64,000 bases of DNA from JACVRW01 sp963808775 (lineage in GTDB: Bacteria > Actinomycetota > Thermoleophilia > Solirubrobacterales > Thermoleophilaceae): NCBI GenBank assembly GCA_963808775.1, contig CAWEGR010000001.1, positions 1-64,000 of the forward strand. The letters run 5' to 3'. Shown piece by piece: positions 26,366 to 33,973 of the stretch; the stretch's first letter is position 1, and every line of letters begins with the position of its first letter. Both the position numbers and the translations under genes were made by a program. The notes under the pieces are model-generated. The model did not search any database. It had not been told where the DNA came from and saw only the letters and a program-made list of their open reading frames with translations.

Positions 26366-26716
26366 ATGCCGTCCGCCCCCCAAACGCCCGCCAAGGCAGC
26401 ATCGGCGGGACTGGCACCCGAACGGTCGCTCACCCAGCGGATGGACGCCCTCCAGCGGGCGAACGAGATTCGCACGCGCAGGGCGAGGCTGAAGCGGGAC
26501 CTCAAGAGCGGGCGGACGCAGATCCACGGTCTGCTGCTCGATCCGCCCGAATACCTGCTCACGGCGAAGGTTTTCGACCTGCTGCTGGCCGTTCCGAAGT
26601 ACGGCCGCGTGAAGGTGAACCGCATCCTCACGCACTGCCGCATCTCGCCCAGCAAGACGATCGGCGGGCTGTCGGAGCGCCAGCGCAACGAGCTCGTCTC
26701 GTACCTGCGGCGATAG
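26366..26716 (+). CDS. mihF: Actinobacterial integration host factor (mIHF)
   Basis: The 116-residue DNA-binding protein has a basic N-terminal helix (RANEIRTRRARLKRDLKSG) and a helix-two-turn-helix core (VPKYGRVKVNRILTHCRISP), characteristic of mIHF, a nucleoid protein unrelated to the enterobacterial IHF. Position directly before gmk-rpoZ-coaBC matches other actinobacteria. The stop codon TAG (26714) overlaps the probable start region of gmk. It likely shapes chromosome architecture. Confidence 0.95.
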   Translation: MPSAPQTPAKAASAGLAPERSLTQRMDALQRANEIRTRRARLKRDLKSGRTQIHGLLLDPPEYLLTAKVFDLLLAVPKYGRVKVNRILTHCRISPSKTIGGLSERQRNELVSYLRR

Positions 26717-27273
26717 CCGCCGCCGGCACCCCGATCCTCGTCGTGACCGGCCCGTCGGGGGTCGGCAAGGGAACCCTGATCAAGGCGCTCCTGGAGCGGG
26801 TTCCCGGGCTCCAGCTCGCGGTCTCGGCAACCACGCGCGCGCCGCGTGCGCGCGAGGTGAACGGGGTCGACTACCACTTCCTGAGCCCCGAGGACTTCGA
26901 GCGCAGAGCGGCGGCCGGCGAGTTCGTGGAGCACGCCGTCTACGCGGGCCACAGGTACGGGACGCTGCGCTCCGAGCTCGAGCGGCCGGCGCGCGGGATC
27001 GTGCTCGAGATCGACGTCCAGGGCGCGCGCCAGGTGCGCGACAGCCTGCCCGAGGCGAAGCTGATCTTCATCGAGCCGCCGTCCTTCGACACGCTCGCGG
27101 AGCGCCTGCGCGGGCGCGGATCGGACACGCCCGAGCAGGTCGAGCGGCGCCTCGCGGCGGCACGGGACGAGGTCGCGGCCGCGGGGGAGTTCGACCACCG
27201 CGTCGTCAACGACGACCTGCAGCGCGCTCTGCAGGAACTCGAGGACCTTGCCGCTAGCATGTGTGAGCCGTGA
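26713..27273 (+). CDS. gmk: Guanylate kinase, start codon uncertain (ATA?)
   Basis: Phosphorylates GMP to GDP. The P-loop GPSGVGKGTLI and the GMP-binding SATTRAPRAREVNGVDYHFL are clear, and the remaining lid and core are complete. The first beta strand (TPILVVTGPSG) needs a start before 26743, the only GTG in reach, yet the frame offers no ATG, GTG or TTG there. ATA at 26713, overlapping the mihF stop as ATAG, would give the normal length (186 residues). A miscalled ATGA junction would explain it too. Stop overlaps rpoZ. Confidence 0.9.
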   Translation: MAAAGTPILVVTGPSGVGKGTLIKALLERVPGLQLAVSATTRAPRAREVNGVDYHFLSPEDFERRAAAGEFVEHAVYAGHRYGTLRSELERPARGIVLEIDVQGARQVRDSLPEAKLIFIEPPSFDTLAERLRGRGSDTPEQVERRLAAARDEVAAAGEFDHRVVNDDLQRALQELEDLAASMCEP

Positions 27274-27497
27274 TCAAGCCCAGACTCGACAAGCTGCTCG
27301 ACCAGGTGGACTCCCACTACGCCTGCGTCCTGGTGTCCGCGAAGCGCGCCCGCCAGATCAACTCCTACTACCACAACCTCGGCGAAGGCACGTTCGACGA
27401 GTACCCGCCGCCGATGGTCGAGACGGGTGCGAAGAACTACCTGAAGATCTCGCTCGACGAGATCGCCGCCGGCAAGATCAAGTACCGCTACCGGTAG
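27270..27497 (+). CDS. rpoZ: RNA polymerase omega subunit
   Basis: The 75-residue protein has the omega signature RLDKLLDQVDSHYACVLVSAK, followed by RARQIN, and the actinobacterial tail ending KIKYRYR. It helps fold and hold the beta-prime subunit. GTG start at 27270 overlaps gmk by 4 nt; a TAGCAT box ends 9 nt upstream of it, so an extra internal promoter giving a leaderless message is possible. Confidence 0.95.
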   Translation: MIKPRLDKLLDQVDSHYACVLVSAKRARQINSYYHNLGEGTFDEYPPPMVETGAKNYLKISLDEIAAGKIKYRYR

Positions 27498-27508
27498 GGC
27501 TGCCCGAG

Positions 27509-28789
27509 ATGGCGCGCATCCTTGTCGGAGTCACCGGCGGGATCGCCGCCTACAAGGCCGTGGAGCTGGTCAGGCTGGCGATGGGGGCCGGCCACTCCGT
27601 GCGCGTGATCCAGACAGAGCGCAGCCTCGAGTTCGTGGGCAGCGCGACGTTCGAGGGGATCACCGGCGCGCCCGTGCTCGTCGACGAGTTCGAGCCGGAC
27701 CCCGCGCGCGGCAGCTTTCCAGGCGATGCCGTGCCCGAGCACGCGCCGATCTCGCACCTGGCCCTCGTCGAGCGCTGCGACGTCCTGGCGATCGCGCCCG
27801 CCTCGGCGAACACGCTCGCGAAGCTGGCCGCGGGCCTGGCGGACAACCTGCTCACGAGCGCGGCGCTGGCGAGCCCGGCGCCGCTCGTGCTCGCCCCCGC
27901 GATGAACGCCCGCATGTGGGAGCACCCCGCGACGCGCGCGAACCTCGCGACGCTGCGCGAGCGCGGCGCCCACGTGATCGGACCCGAGGAGGGCGACCTG
28001 GCGTCGCGCGGGGAGCGGGGAGTGGGGCGCCTGGCCGAGCCGCCGGAGATCCTCGCCGCGATCGAGTCGGCCCTCGCCGGGACCGCCTCGGCGCGCCCGG
28101 GCGGCCCGCTCGACGGCCTCAGGGTGCTCGTGACCGCGGGCGGCACGCGCGAGCCGATCGACTCCGTGCGCTACGTGGGCAACCGCTCCTCGGGCCGGAT
28201 GGGCCTGGCGGTGGCCGAAGGTGCGGCCGCGCGCGGCGCCGACGTGACGCTCGTCTGCGCCAACGTCTCGCTGCCGCGACCGGATGGCGTGAGCGTGCTC
28301 GAGGTCGGGACCGCCGCCGAGCTCGAGGAGGCGGTGACGCGCGAGTTCGAGACGGCCGACGTGCTCGTCATGGCCGCCGCTCCCGCCGACTTCCGGCCGG
28401 CGGCGCCCGAGGCGGGAAAGATCGCGAAGACCGGACGCGACGCGCTCGTGATCGAGCTCGAGCCGACCACGGACATCCTCGCCACGGTCGCCGCCCGGCG
28501 CCGGCCGGGCCAGACGCTGATCGGGTTCGCCGCCGAGCACGGCGCGGGCGCCATCGAGCGCGGCCGCGCGAAGCTCGAGCGCAAGGGCCTCGACGCCGTG
28601 GTGGTCAACGACATCTCGCGCGCCGACATCGGCTTCGACAGCGCCGAGAACGAGGTGACGATCGTCCTCGCCGACGGCGAGCGCCCGCTCAAGCGCGCCC
28701 CGAAGTCCGAGATCGCCGCAGCGATCCTCGACCAGGTGCAGGAGCTGCGAAGCCGCGCGGCGGCGCCGGCGAACCTGGAGGACGGGTGA
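27509..28789 (+). CDS. coaBC: Bifunctional phosphopantothenoylcysteine decarboxylase/synthetase
   Basis: Two successive steps of coenzyme A synthesis. The N-terminal FMN domain (MARILVGVTGGIAAYKAVEL) has the decarboxylase motif PAMNARMWEHP. The C-terminal synthetase domain shows VTAGGTREPIDSVRYVGNRS and a lysine-rich dimerisation motif near KLERKGLDAVVVND. At 426 residues it is of normal length. Position after rpoZ is conserved in actinobacteria; metK usually comes next but is absent here. Confidence 0.96.
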   Translation: MARILVGVTGGIAAYKAVELVRLAMGAGHSVRVIQTERSLEFVGSATFEGITGAPVLVDEFEPDPARGSFPGDAVPEHAPISHLALVERCDVLAIAPASANTLAKLAAGLADNLLTSAALASPAPLVLAPAMNARMWEHPATRANLATLRERGAHVIGPEEGDLASRGERGVGRLAEPPEILAAIESALAGTASARPGGPLDGLRVLVTAGGTREPIDSVRYVGNRSSGRMGLAVAEGAAARGADVTLVCANVSLPRPDGVSVLEVGTAAELEEAVTREFETADVLVMAAAPADFRPAAPEAGKIAKTGRDALVIELEPTTDILATVAARRRPGQTLIGFAAEHGAGAIERGRAKLERKGLDAVVVNDISRADIGFDSAENEVTIVLADGERPLKRAPKSEIAAAILDQVQELRSRAAAPANLEDG

Positions 28790-29145
28790 GCGAGAGCGCC
28801 TACGAGCTGTTCAAGAAGGGCAGCGAGCTGCTCGACTCGGGCGACTTCATGGCCGCGACCGTCCCCCTCGAGCGCGCCCGCCAGCTCGAGCCCGACAAGG
28901 GCTCGATCCGCGAGGCGCTCGGGCGCGCGTACTTCCGCTCCTCGCGCTTCGAGCAGGCGGCCGAGGAGTTCGCTGCTCTCGTCGAGAGCTACCCGGCGAA
29001 CGACTACGCCCACTTCTGCCTCAGCCGCTCGCTCGAGCAGACCGGCCGCCACCGCGAGGCGAGTCGCCACGCCGTGCTCGCGGCGGGAATGCGGCCCGAC
29101 CGCGCCGACTACCGCGCGCTGCGCGACCGGCTGCGGGCAGCCTGA
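28786..29145 (+). CDS. TPR-repeat protein
   Basis: From GTG at 28786 (overlapping the coaBC stop) the protein is 119 residues and made of about three tetratricopeptide repeats: YELFKKGSELLDSGDFMAAT, then IREALGRAYFRSSRFEQAAE, then YAHFCLSRSLEQTGRHREAS. Such repeats bind partner proteins. It is translationally coupled to coaBC but its partner is unknown. It overlaps the convergent gene at 29109 by 37 bp. Confidence 0.85.
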   Translation: MSESAYELFKKGSELLDSGDFMAATVPLERARQLEPDKGSIREALGRAYFRSSRFEQAAEEFAALVESYPANDYAHFCLSRSLEQTGRHREASRHAVLAAGMRPDRADYRALRDRLRAA

Positions 29146-29510
29146 GCGGCGCGCGCCGCGGCCGCGGCCTCGACGACCAGCCCGAGCAGGCGGTCGAGGG
29201 CGTCGTCGTCGAGCCCGGCCACGGGCAGGTCCGCGTGGATCCACGGCTCGTGCGAGGCGGTCGCCGCGAAGCGCACCAGCCGGGTCTGCCTGTTCCACCA
29301 GAGGAGCATCCACGGGTCGAGCTCGCCGCCCGGCCCGTGCAGCGGCGCCTGTACCCGCACCAGGCCGTCCGCCAGCCGCACGCCGATGTCGAGCGGCTGC
29401 GGTCCGAGCGCCTCGGCCTCGACGCTGAGCCCCCACTCGGCGTGCGCGAGCCGGCGGCAGCCGCCCGGCAGCTCCGACAGGTAGGCGTCGATCACGTCCA
29501 CGGCGGCCAT
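29109..29510 (-). CDS. Hypothetical protein, possibly YbjN-like fold
   Basis: The 133-residue protein contains a two-layer pattern of strands and helices (LGPQPLDIGVRLADGLVRVQ; DPWMLLWWNRQTRLVRFAAT; HADLPVAGLDDDALDRLLGL) that resembles YbjN / type III chaperone-like proteins of actinobacteria. The resemblance is by feel for the pattern, not a diagnostic motif. The C-terminus is Ala/Arg-rich. It lies between the TPR gene and dtd, facing away from dtd. Confidence 0.6.
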   Translation of the reverse strand: MAAVDVIDAYLSELPGGCRRLAHAEWGLSVEAEALGPQPLDIGVRLADGLVRVQAPLHGPGGELDPWMLLWWNRQTRLVRFAATASHEPWIHADLPVAGLDDDALDRLLGLVVEAAAAARAAQAARSRSRSAR

Positions 29511-29530
29511 CTCGGGCAGAGTACGGGCGC

Positions 29531-29956
29531 ATGCGGGCTCTGGTTCAGCGCGTGAGCGAAGCCGCCGTGAGCGTCGAGGGCCGCGAGGTCGCGCGGATCG
29601 GGCCGGGCCTGCTCGTCCTGCTCGGCGTGCGAACGGGGGACGGACCCGAGGACGCCGACCGGATCGCGCGCAAGCTGCTCGCGCTGCGCGTGTTCGAGGA
29701 CGCGGAGGGCCGCATGAACCTCGACGTCCGGCAGGCCGGGGGAGAGCTCCTCTGCGTCAGCCAATTCACGCTCTACGGAGACACCCGCCGGGGAAACAGG
29801 CCGAGCTTCATCGAGGCGGCGCGTCCCGCCGAGGCGGAGCCGCTGTACGAGCGGGTGCGCGCGGCGCTCGGCGCCCAGGGCGGCAGCTTCGGCGCTCACA
29901 TGAGCGTGTCGCTCGTGAACGACGGGCCCGTCACGCTGCTGCTCGAGAGCGGTTGA
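29531..29956 (+). CDS. dtd: D-aminoacyl-tRNA deacylase
   Basis: Hydrolyses D-amino acids from mischarged tRNA. The 141-residue protein starts MRALVQRVSEAAVSVEGREV and has both cross-subunit signatures: SQFTLYGDTRRGNRPSF and the C-terminal NDGPVTLLLES (Gly-cis-Pro motif in related form GP-V-T). Length and ends are exactly those of the family. A monocistronic unit by position. Confidence 0.96.
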   Translation: MRALVQRVSEAAVSVEGREVARIGPGLLVLLGVRTGDGPEDADRIARKLLALRVFEDAEGRMNLDVRQAGGELLCVSQFTLYGDTRRGNRPSFIEAARPAEAEPLYERVRAALGAQGGSFGAHMSVSLVNDGPVTLLLESG

Positions 29957-29988
29957 CCGGGCCCCGGCCAGGGTCTAGCGTCGGAGGC

Positions 29989-31960
29989 ATGGACGACCTG
30001 CGCCGCGCGGTGCTGCGCGCGATCTGCGACACCGCCTGTCCGTCCCTCGCGCGCGAGCCCGATCCGGACGGGTTCTGGGCCCGCTCGGGCACGGACGTGG
30101 GCGCCGACGAGGCGCTCGCGGCGACGATCGACGCGATGCCTCCCGAGAACCGCGACGGCCTCTGGCAGCTCTGCGACGGGCTCGTCCAGATGGGCTTCCT
30201 GCACGCCTCGCGCAGGTCGCGCGAGCAACTGCTCCGCAATCTCTCCGCGCTCGGCCCGGCGGCCGCGGCCGGCGGGGCGGCGCTGACCGGGCTCGCGCTC
30301 TTCTTCGCGTACGGCCTGCCCGACCCCGCGACGGGCCGGAACCCGTTCTGGGCCACGTTCGGCTACCCGGGGCCGAGCGGCCTGCCGCAGCCGCGCGAGC
30401 GCGAATGGGCGCCGCTCGTGCCCGCGGGCGACGAGCTGACCCTCGAGGCCGACGCGGTCGTGGTCGGTTCCGGGGCGGGCGGCGGCGTGATCGCCGCGGG
30501 CCTCGCGCGCTCGGGCCTGAAGGTGATCGTGCTCGAGGCCGGCGGCCTATTCGACGAGTCCGACTTCAACCAGTACGAGCTCTGGGCCTACCAGAACATG
30601 TACTGGCGCGGCGGCCCGCAGCCGACGGCCGACATGAACGTGTCGCTCTACGCGGGCGCGACGTACGGCGGCGGCACCACGATCAACTGGACGAACTGCC
30701 TGCGGACGAAGCCGTGGGTGCGGGAGGGCTGGGAGCGCGAGCACGGGCTCACCGGCCTCGCGGGCCCCGAGTTCGACCGCCACCTCGACGCCGTCTGGGA
30801 GCGCCTCGCGGTCAACGACCGCTGCTCCGACCTGAACGGCACCCAGCAGTCGATGCGGCGCGGGGCCGAGGCACTCGGCTGGTCGTTCAAGAGCGTCACG
30901 CGCAACATCGACGAGTCGCTCTACTCGCCCGAGACGGCCGGGTACATCGGCTTCGGCGACCAGACGGGCGCCAAGCTCTCGACCGCCAAGACGTTCCTGC
31001 CCGATGCGATCGCGGGCGGCGCCGAGGTGATGGTGCGGACGACCGCGGAGCGAGTGCTCGTCGAGGGCGGCCGCGCCGCCGGTGTCGAGGCGGCCTACGC
31101 CGATCCCGACGGCGGCCATGCCGCGCGGGTGGTCGTGCGCGCGCCGCGCGTGGTCGTGGCCTGCGGGGCGCTCGAGTCGCCCGCGCTCCTGCTGCGCTCC
31201 GGCATCGGCGGCCCCGCCGTGGGGCACAACCTGCGCCTGCACCCGTGCACCGCCGTGCTCGCGAGCTACGCCGAGGACCAGCGCGCCTGGTGGGGCGCGC
31301 CGCACGCCGGGCTCGTCGACGAGTTCGCGGACGCCGAGGACGGCTACGGGTTCCTGATCGAGGCGACCCAGTACGCGCCGGGCACCGGCGCGGCCGCGCT
31401 GCCGTTCGCGGGCGGCGAGTCGCACAAGCAACTCCTGTCGCAGTTCCGCACCGGGGCGACCTTCATCGGCCTCGTGCGCGACCACGGCGGCGGCAGGGTC
31501 ACGATCGACGAGGCGGGCCAGGCCGTGCCGTTCTACTCGCTCGACGATCCTCTCGACGTGCGCAACACGCACCGCGCCATCGACGCCCAGGTGCGCCTGC
31601 ACGTGGCCGGCGGGCGCGCGCGAGCTGAGCGCGCTCGCCGCGGGCCTGCCGCAGTGGCGCGTGGGCGACGACGTGGACGCGTACGTCGAGCGCCTGCGCC
31701 GCGTCCGTCTCGGCGCGGGCGGCTTCCGCCTCTTCGCCGCACACCAGATGGGCACGTGCCGCATGGGGACCGACCCCGAGACGAGCGTCGCGAACCCGGA
31801 CGGCGAGCTGCACGACACCCAGGGGGTCTGGATCGGCGACACGAGCGCCTTCCCGACAGCCTCCGGCACCAATCCGATGATCACGGTGATGGCGCTCGCG
31901 CACCGCACCGCCGAGGCGATCGCGGCGGCGAGTCCCGCGCGCGCCACCGCAACCGCGTAA
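29989..31960 (+). CDS. GMC-family flavin oxidoreductase with N-terminal helical domain, frameshifted
   Basis: From ATG at 29989 (GGAGG seven bases before) the protein is about 656 residues. The first 130 residues are helical and resemble the gluconate 2-dehydrogenase subunit 3 type; then follow the FAD Rossmann motif AVVVGSGAGGGVIAAGLA, GGTTINWTNCLRTKP, and after a one-base shift near 31620 the C-terminal HQMGTCRMGTDP and SGTNPMITVMALAHR with the catalytic His/Asn pair. Members oxidise alcohols to aldehydes. Ten bases later begins an aldehyde dehydrogenase, so both probably act in sequence on one alcohol. Confidence 0.88.
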
Positions 31961-31969
31961 GGAGACGAC

Positions 31970-33409
31970 ATGGCAGCCATCGCTTCGGACACCCTCGTCC
32001 GCGACAAGCTCTACATCGGCGGCGAGTGGGTCGACCCCGCCGGGGAGGGCTCGATCGACGTCGTGAACCCGGCGACCGAGGAGGTCATCGGCCGCGTCCC
32101 GGAGGGAACGGCCGACGACGCCGACCGCGCCGTGCGCGCTGCTCGCGCGGCTTTCGACTCCTGGTCGCGCGTCTCGCCCCACGAGCGCGCCGCGCTCTGC
32201 GGTGCGATCGGCGCGAAGCTCGCCGAGCGCGGCGACGAGCTCGCGGTCCTGATCTCGAGCGAGCTCGGCATGCCGCTCACGCTGTCGCGCATGATCCAGG
32301 CGGGCCTGCCGTCGGTCACCTTCGCCTCGCAGTCCGAGCTCGCCGAGGAGATCGCCTGGGAGGAGGAGGTCGGCAACTCGCTCATCGTCCGCGAGCCCGC
32401 CGGCGTCGTCGCCGCGATCACCCCCTGGAACTATCCGCTCCACCAGATCGCGAACAAGGTCGCGCCGGCGCTGACCGCCGGCTGCACCGTCGTGCTGAAG
32501 CCGAGCGAGGTCGTGCCCCTGAACGCGTTCGTGCTCGCCGAGATCTGCGCCGAGGTCGGTCTGCCGGCGGGCGTCTTCAACCTGGTGACCGGCACCGGAC
32601 CGGTGGTGGGGGAGGCGCTCGTCTCGCACCCGGAGACGGACATGGTCTCGTTCACGGGCTCGACCCGTGCGGGCCGCCGCGTGTCGGAGCTCGCCGCGCG
32701 GGACGTCAAGCCGGTGTCGCTCGAGCTCGGCGGCAAGTCGCCGAACGTGATCCTGGACGACGCCGACCTCGAGCAGGCCGTGACCGACGGCGTGGCCAAG
32801 TGCTTTCTCAACTCGGGCCAGACCTGCTCGGCGCTCACGCGCATGCTCGTTCCGCGGGACAGGCTCGAGGCCGTCGAGTCGATCGCGGCCGTGGTCGCGG
32901 AGTCGTTCAGCCCGGGTGACCCGTTCACCGAGGGCACGATGCTCGGGCCCCTCGTCTCCGAGACGCAGCGCGAGCGCGTGCGCGGCTACATCGAGAGGGG
33001 GGAGGCCGAGGGCGCGCGCCTCGTGACCGGCGGAGTCGAGGCGCCCGAGGGCCTCGAGCGCGGCTACTTCGTGCGCCCGACCGTCTTCTCGGACGTGACG
33101 AGCGAGATGACGATCGCTCGCGAGGAGATCTTCGGGCCGGTGCTGGCGATCATGCCCTACGAGGACGAGGAGGACGCGATCCGGATCGCGAACGACTCCG
33201 ACTACGGGCTCGCCGGCGGCGTCTGGTCGGCCGACGAGGAGCACGCCAAGGCGGTGGCCCGCCACATCCGCACCGGTCAGGTCGAGATCAACGGCGGCGC
33301 CTTCAACCCGCTCGCGCCGTTCGGCGGCTTCAAGCGCTCGGGCCACGGCCGCGAGCTCGGCCGCTTCGGCCTCGAGGAGTTCCTCGTCGCCAAGTCGCTG
33401 CAGCTCTAG
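31970..33409 (+). CDS. NAD(P)-dependent aldehyde dehydrogenase
   Basis: The 479-residue protein has all family hallmarks: TPWNYPLHQIANKVAPAL (cofactor), VSFTGSTRAGRRV, the general-base glutamate in LELGGKSPN, and the nucleophile cysteine in FLNSGQTCSALTRM. It starts after AAGGAG six bases upstream. It follows the GMC oxidoreductase in what looks like a two-gene operon for oxidising an alcohol to an acid. The substrate cannot be told from sequence; aliphatic or glycol-like alcohols are typical for such pairs. Confidence 0.93.
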   Translation: MAAIASDTLVRDKLYIGGEWVDPAGEGSIDVVNPATEEVIGRVPEGTADDADRAVRAARAAFDSWSRVSPHERAALCGAIGAKLAERGDELAVLISSELGMPLTLSRMIQAGLPSVTFASQSELAEEIAWEEEVGNSLIVREPAGVVAAITPWNYPLHQIANKVAPALTAGCTVVLKPSEVVPLNAFVLAEICAEVGLPAGVFNLVTGTGPVVGEALVSHPETDMVSFTGSTRAGRRVSELAARDVKPVSLELGGKSPNVILDDADLEQAVTDGVAKCFLNSGQTCSALTRMLVPRDRLEAVESIAAVVAESFSPGDPFTEGTMLGPLVSETQRERVRGYIERGEAEGARLVTGGVEAPEGLERGYFVRPTVFSDVTSEMTIAREEIFGPVLAIMPYEDEEDAIRIANDSDYGLAGGVWSADEEHAKAVARHIRTGQVEINGGAFNPLAPFGGFKRSGHGRELGRFGLEEFLVAKSLQL

Positions 33410-33456
33410 GCCGTCGCGCGACGGATGGCGGCTCGGAGGGCGTGAGCCCGCCGAGC

Positions 33457-33462
33457 TATACT
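33457..33462 (+). promoter_or_regulatory. -10 box of the rimP-nusA-infB operon
   Basis: TATACT is a near-consensus -10 element 48 nt past the aldehyde dehydrogenase stop and 83 nt before the rimP start. It would place the transcription start near 33469, upstream of two hairpins. No clear -35 hexamer at the proper distance. Confidence 0.6.
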
Positions 33463-33490
33463 GGGCGGTCGCTAGGACTTTCAGACGAAC

Positions 33491-33536
33491 GCGGCTCCGG
33501 CCGCGCTGGGGGTGGGCTTCGCAGCCCACCCTTTTT
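33491..33536 (+). terminator. Leader hairpin plus intrinsic terminator before rimP (possible attenuator)
   Basis: GCGGC-TCCG-GCCGC (33491-33504) forms a tight tetraloop hairpin. Then GGGTGGGCT (33510-33518) pairs perfectly with AGCCCACCC (33523-33531), followed by TTTTTG. Because the -10 box lies upstream of it, this terminator can cut off the operon's own transcript 9 nt before the rimP start codon. It may instead end read-through from the aldehyde dehydrogenase gene. Confidence 0.8.
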
Positions 33537-33544
33537 GTTGAGGC

Positions 33545-33973
33545 ATGCAGAACGACCCCCTCCAGACAGACATCGAGACGCGGCTCGCACAGGCTGAGCC
33601 GAACGTCGAGCTGCTCGCGCTCGAGAGGGTGGGGGGCGACACGCTGCGGCTGTTCATCGACCACCCGGACGGTGTCTCGCTCGAGCTCTGCGAGCGCGTG
33701 ACGAACCACCTGCGGGAGCTCCTCGTCGACTACTCGCTCGAGGTCTCCTCTCCGGGTCCGGAGCGGCCGCTGACGAAGCCGGACCACTTCCGGCGCTTCC
33801 TCGGGGCCCGCGCCCGCGTGCGGCTGCGCGAGCCGAGGGAGGGCCACAAGAGCTTCACCGGGGAGCTCGTCGGCGCGAGCGACAGCGAGATCACCGTCGC
33901 CGCCGACGATGGGGTCGTGTCGATCCCGTACTCGGACATCAACAGGAGCAACCTGCTCGAGGGGGAGGGATGA
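33545..33973 (+). CDS. rimP: Ribosome maturation factor RimP
   Basis: The 142-residue protein matures the 30S subunit. It has the two-domain RimP layout: LRLFIDHPDGVSLELCERVT in the first domain and YSLEVSSPGPERPLTKPDHF with the conserved SPG motif, then an SH3-like C-terminal domain (IPYSDINRSNLL). It is the first gene of the operon and overlaps nusA by 4 nt. Confidence 0.95.
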   Translation: MQNDPLQTDIETRLAQAEPNVELLALERVGGDTLRLFIDHPDGVSLELCERVTNHLRELLVDYSLEVSSPGPERPLTKPDHFRRFLGARARVRLREPREGHKSFTGELVGASDSEITVAADDGVVSIPYSDINRSNLLEGEG

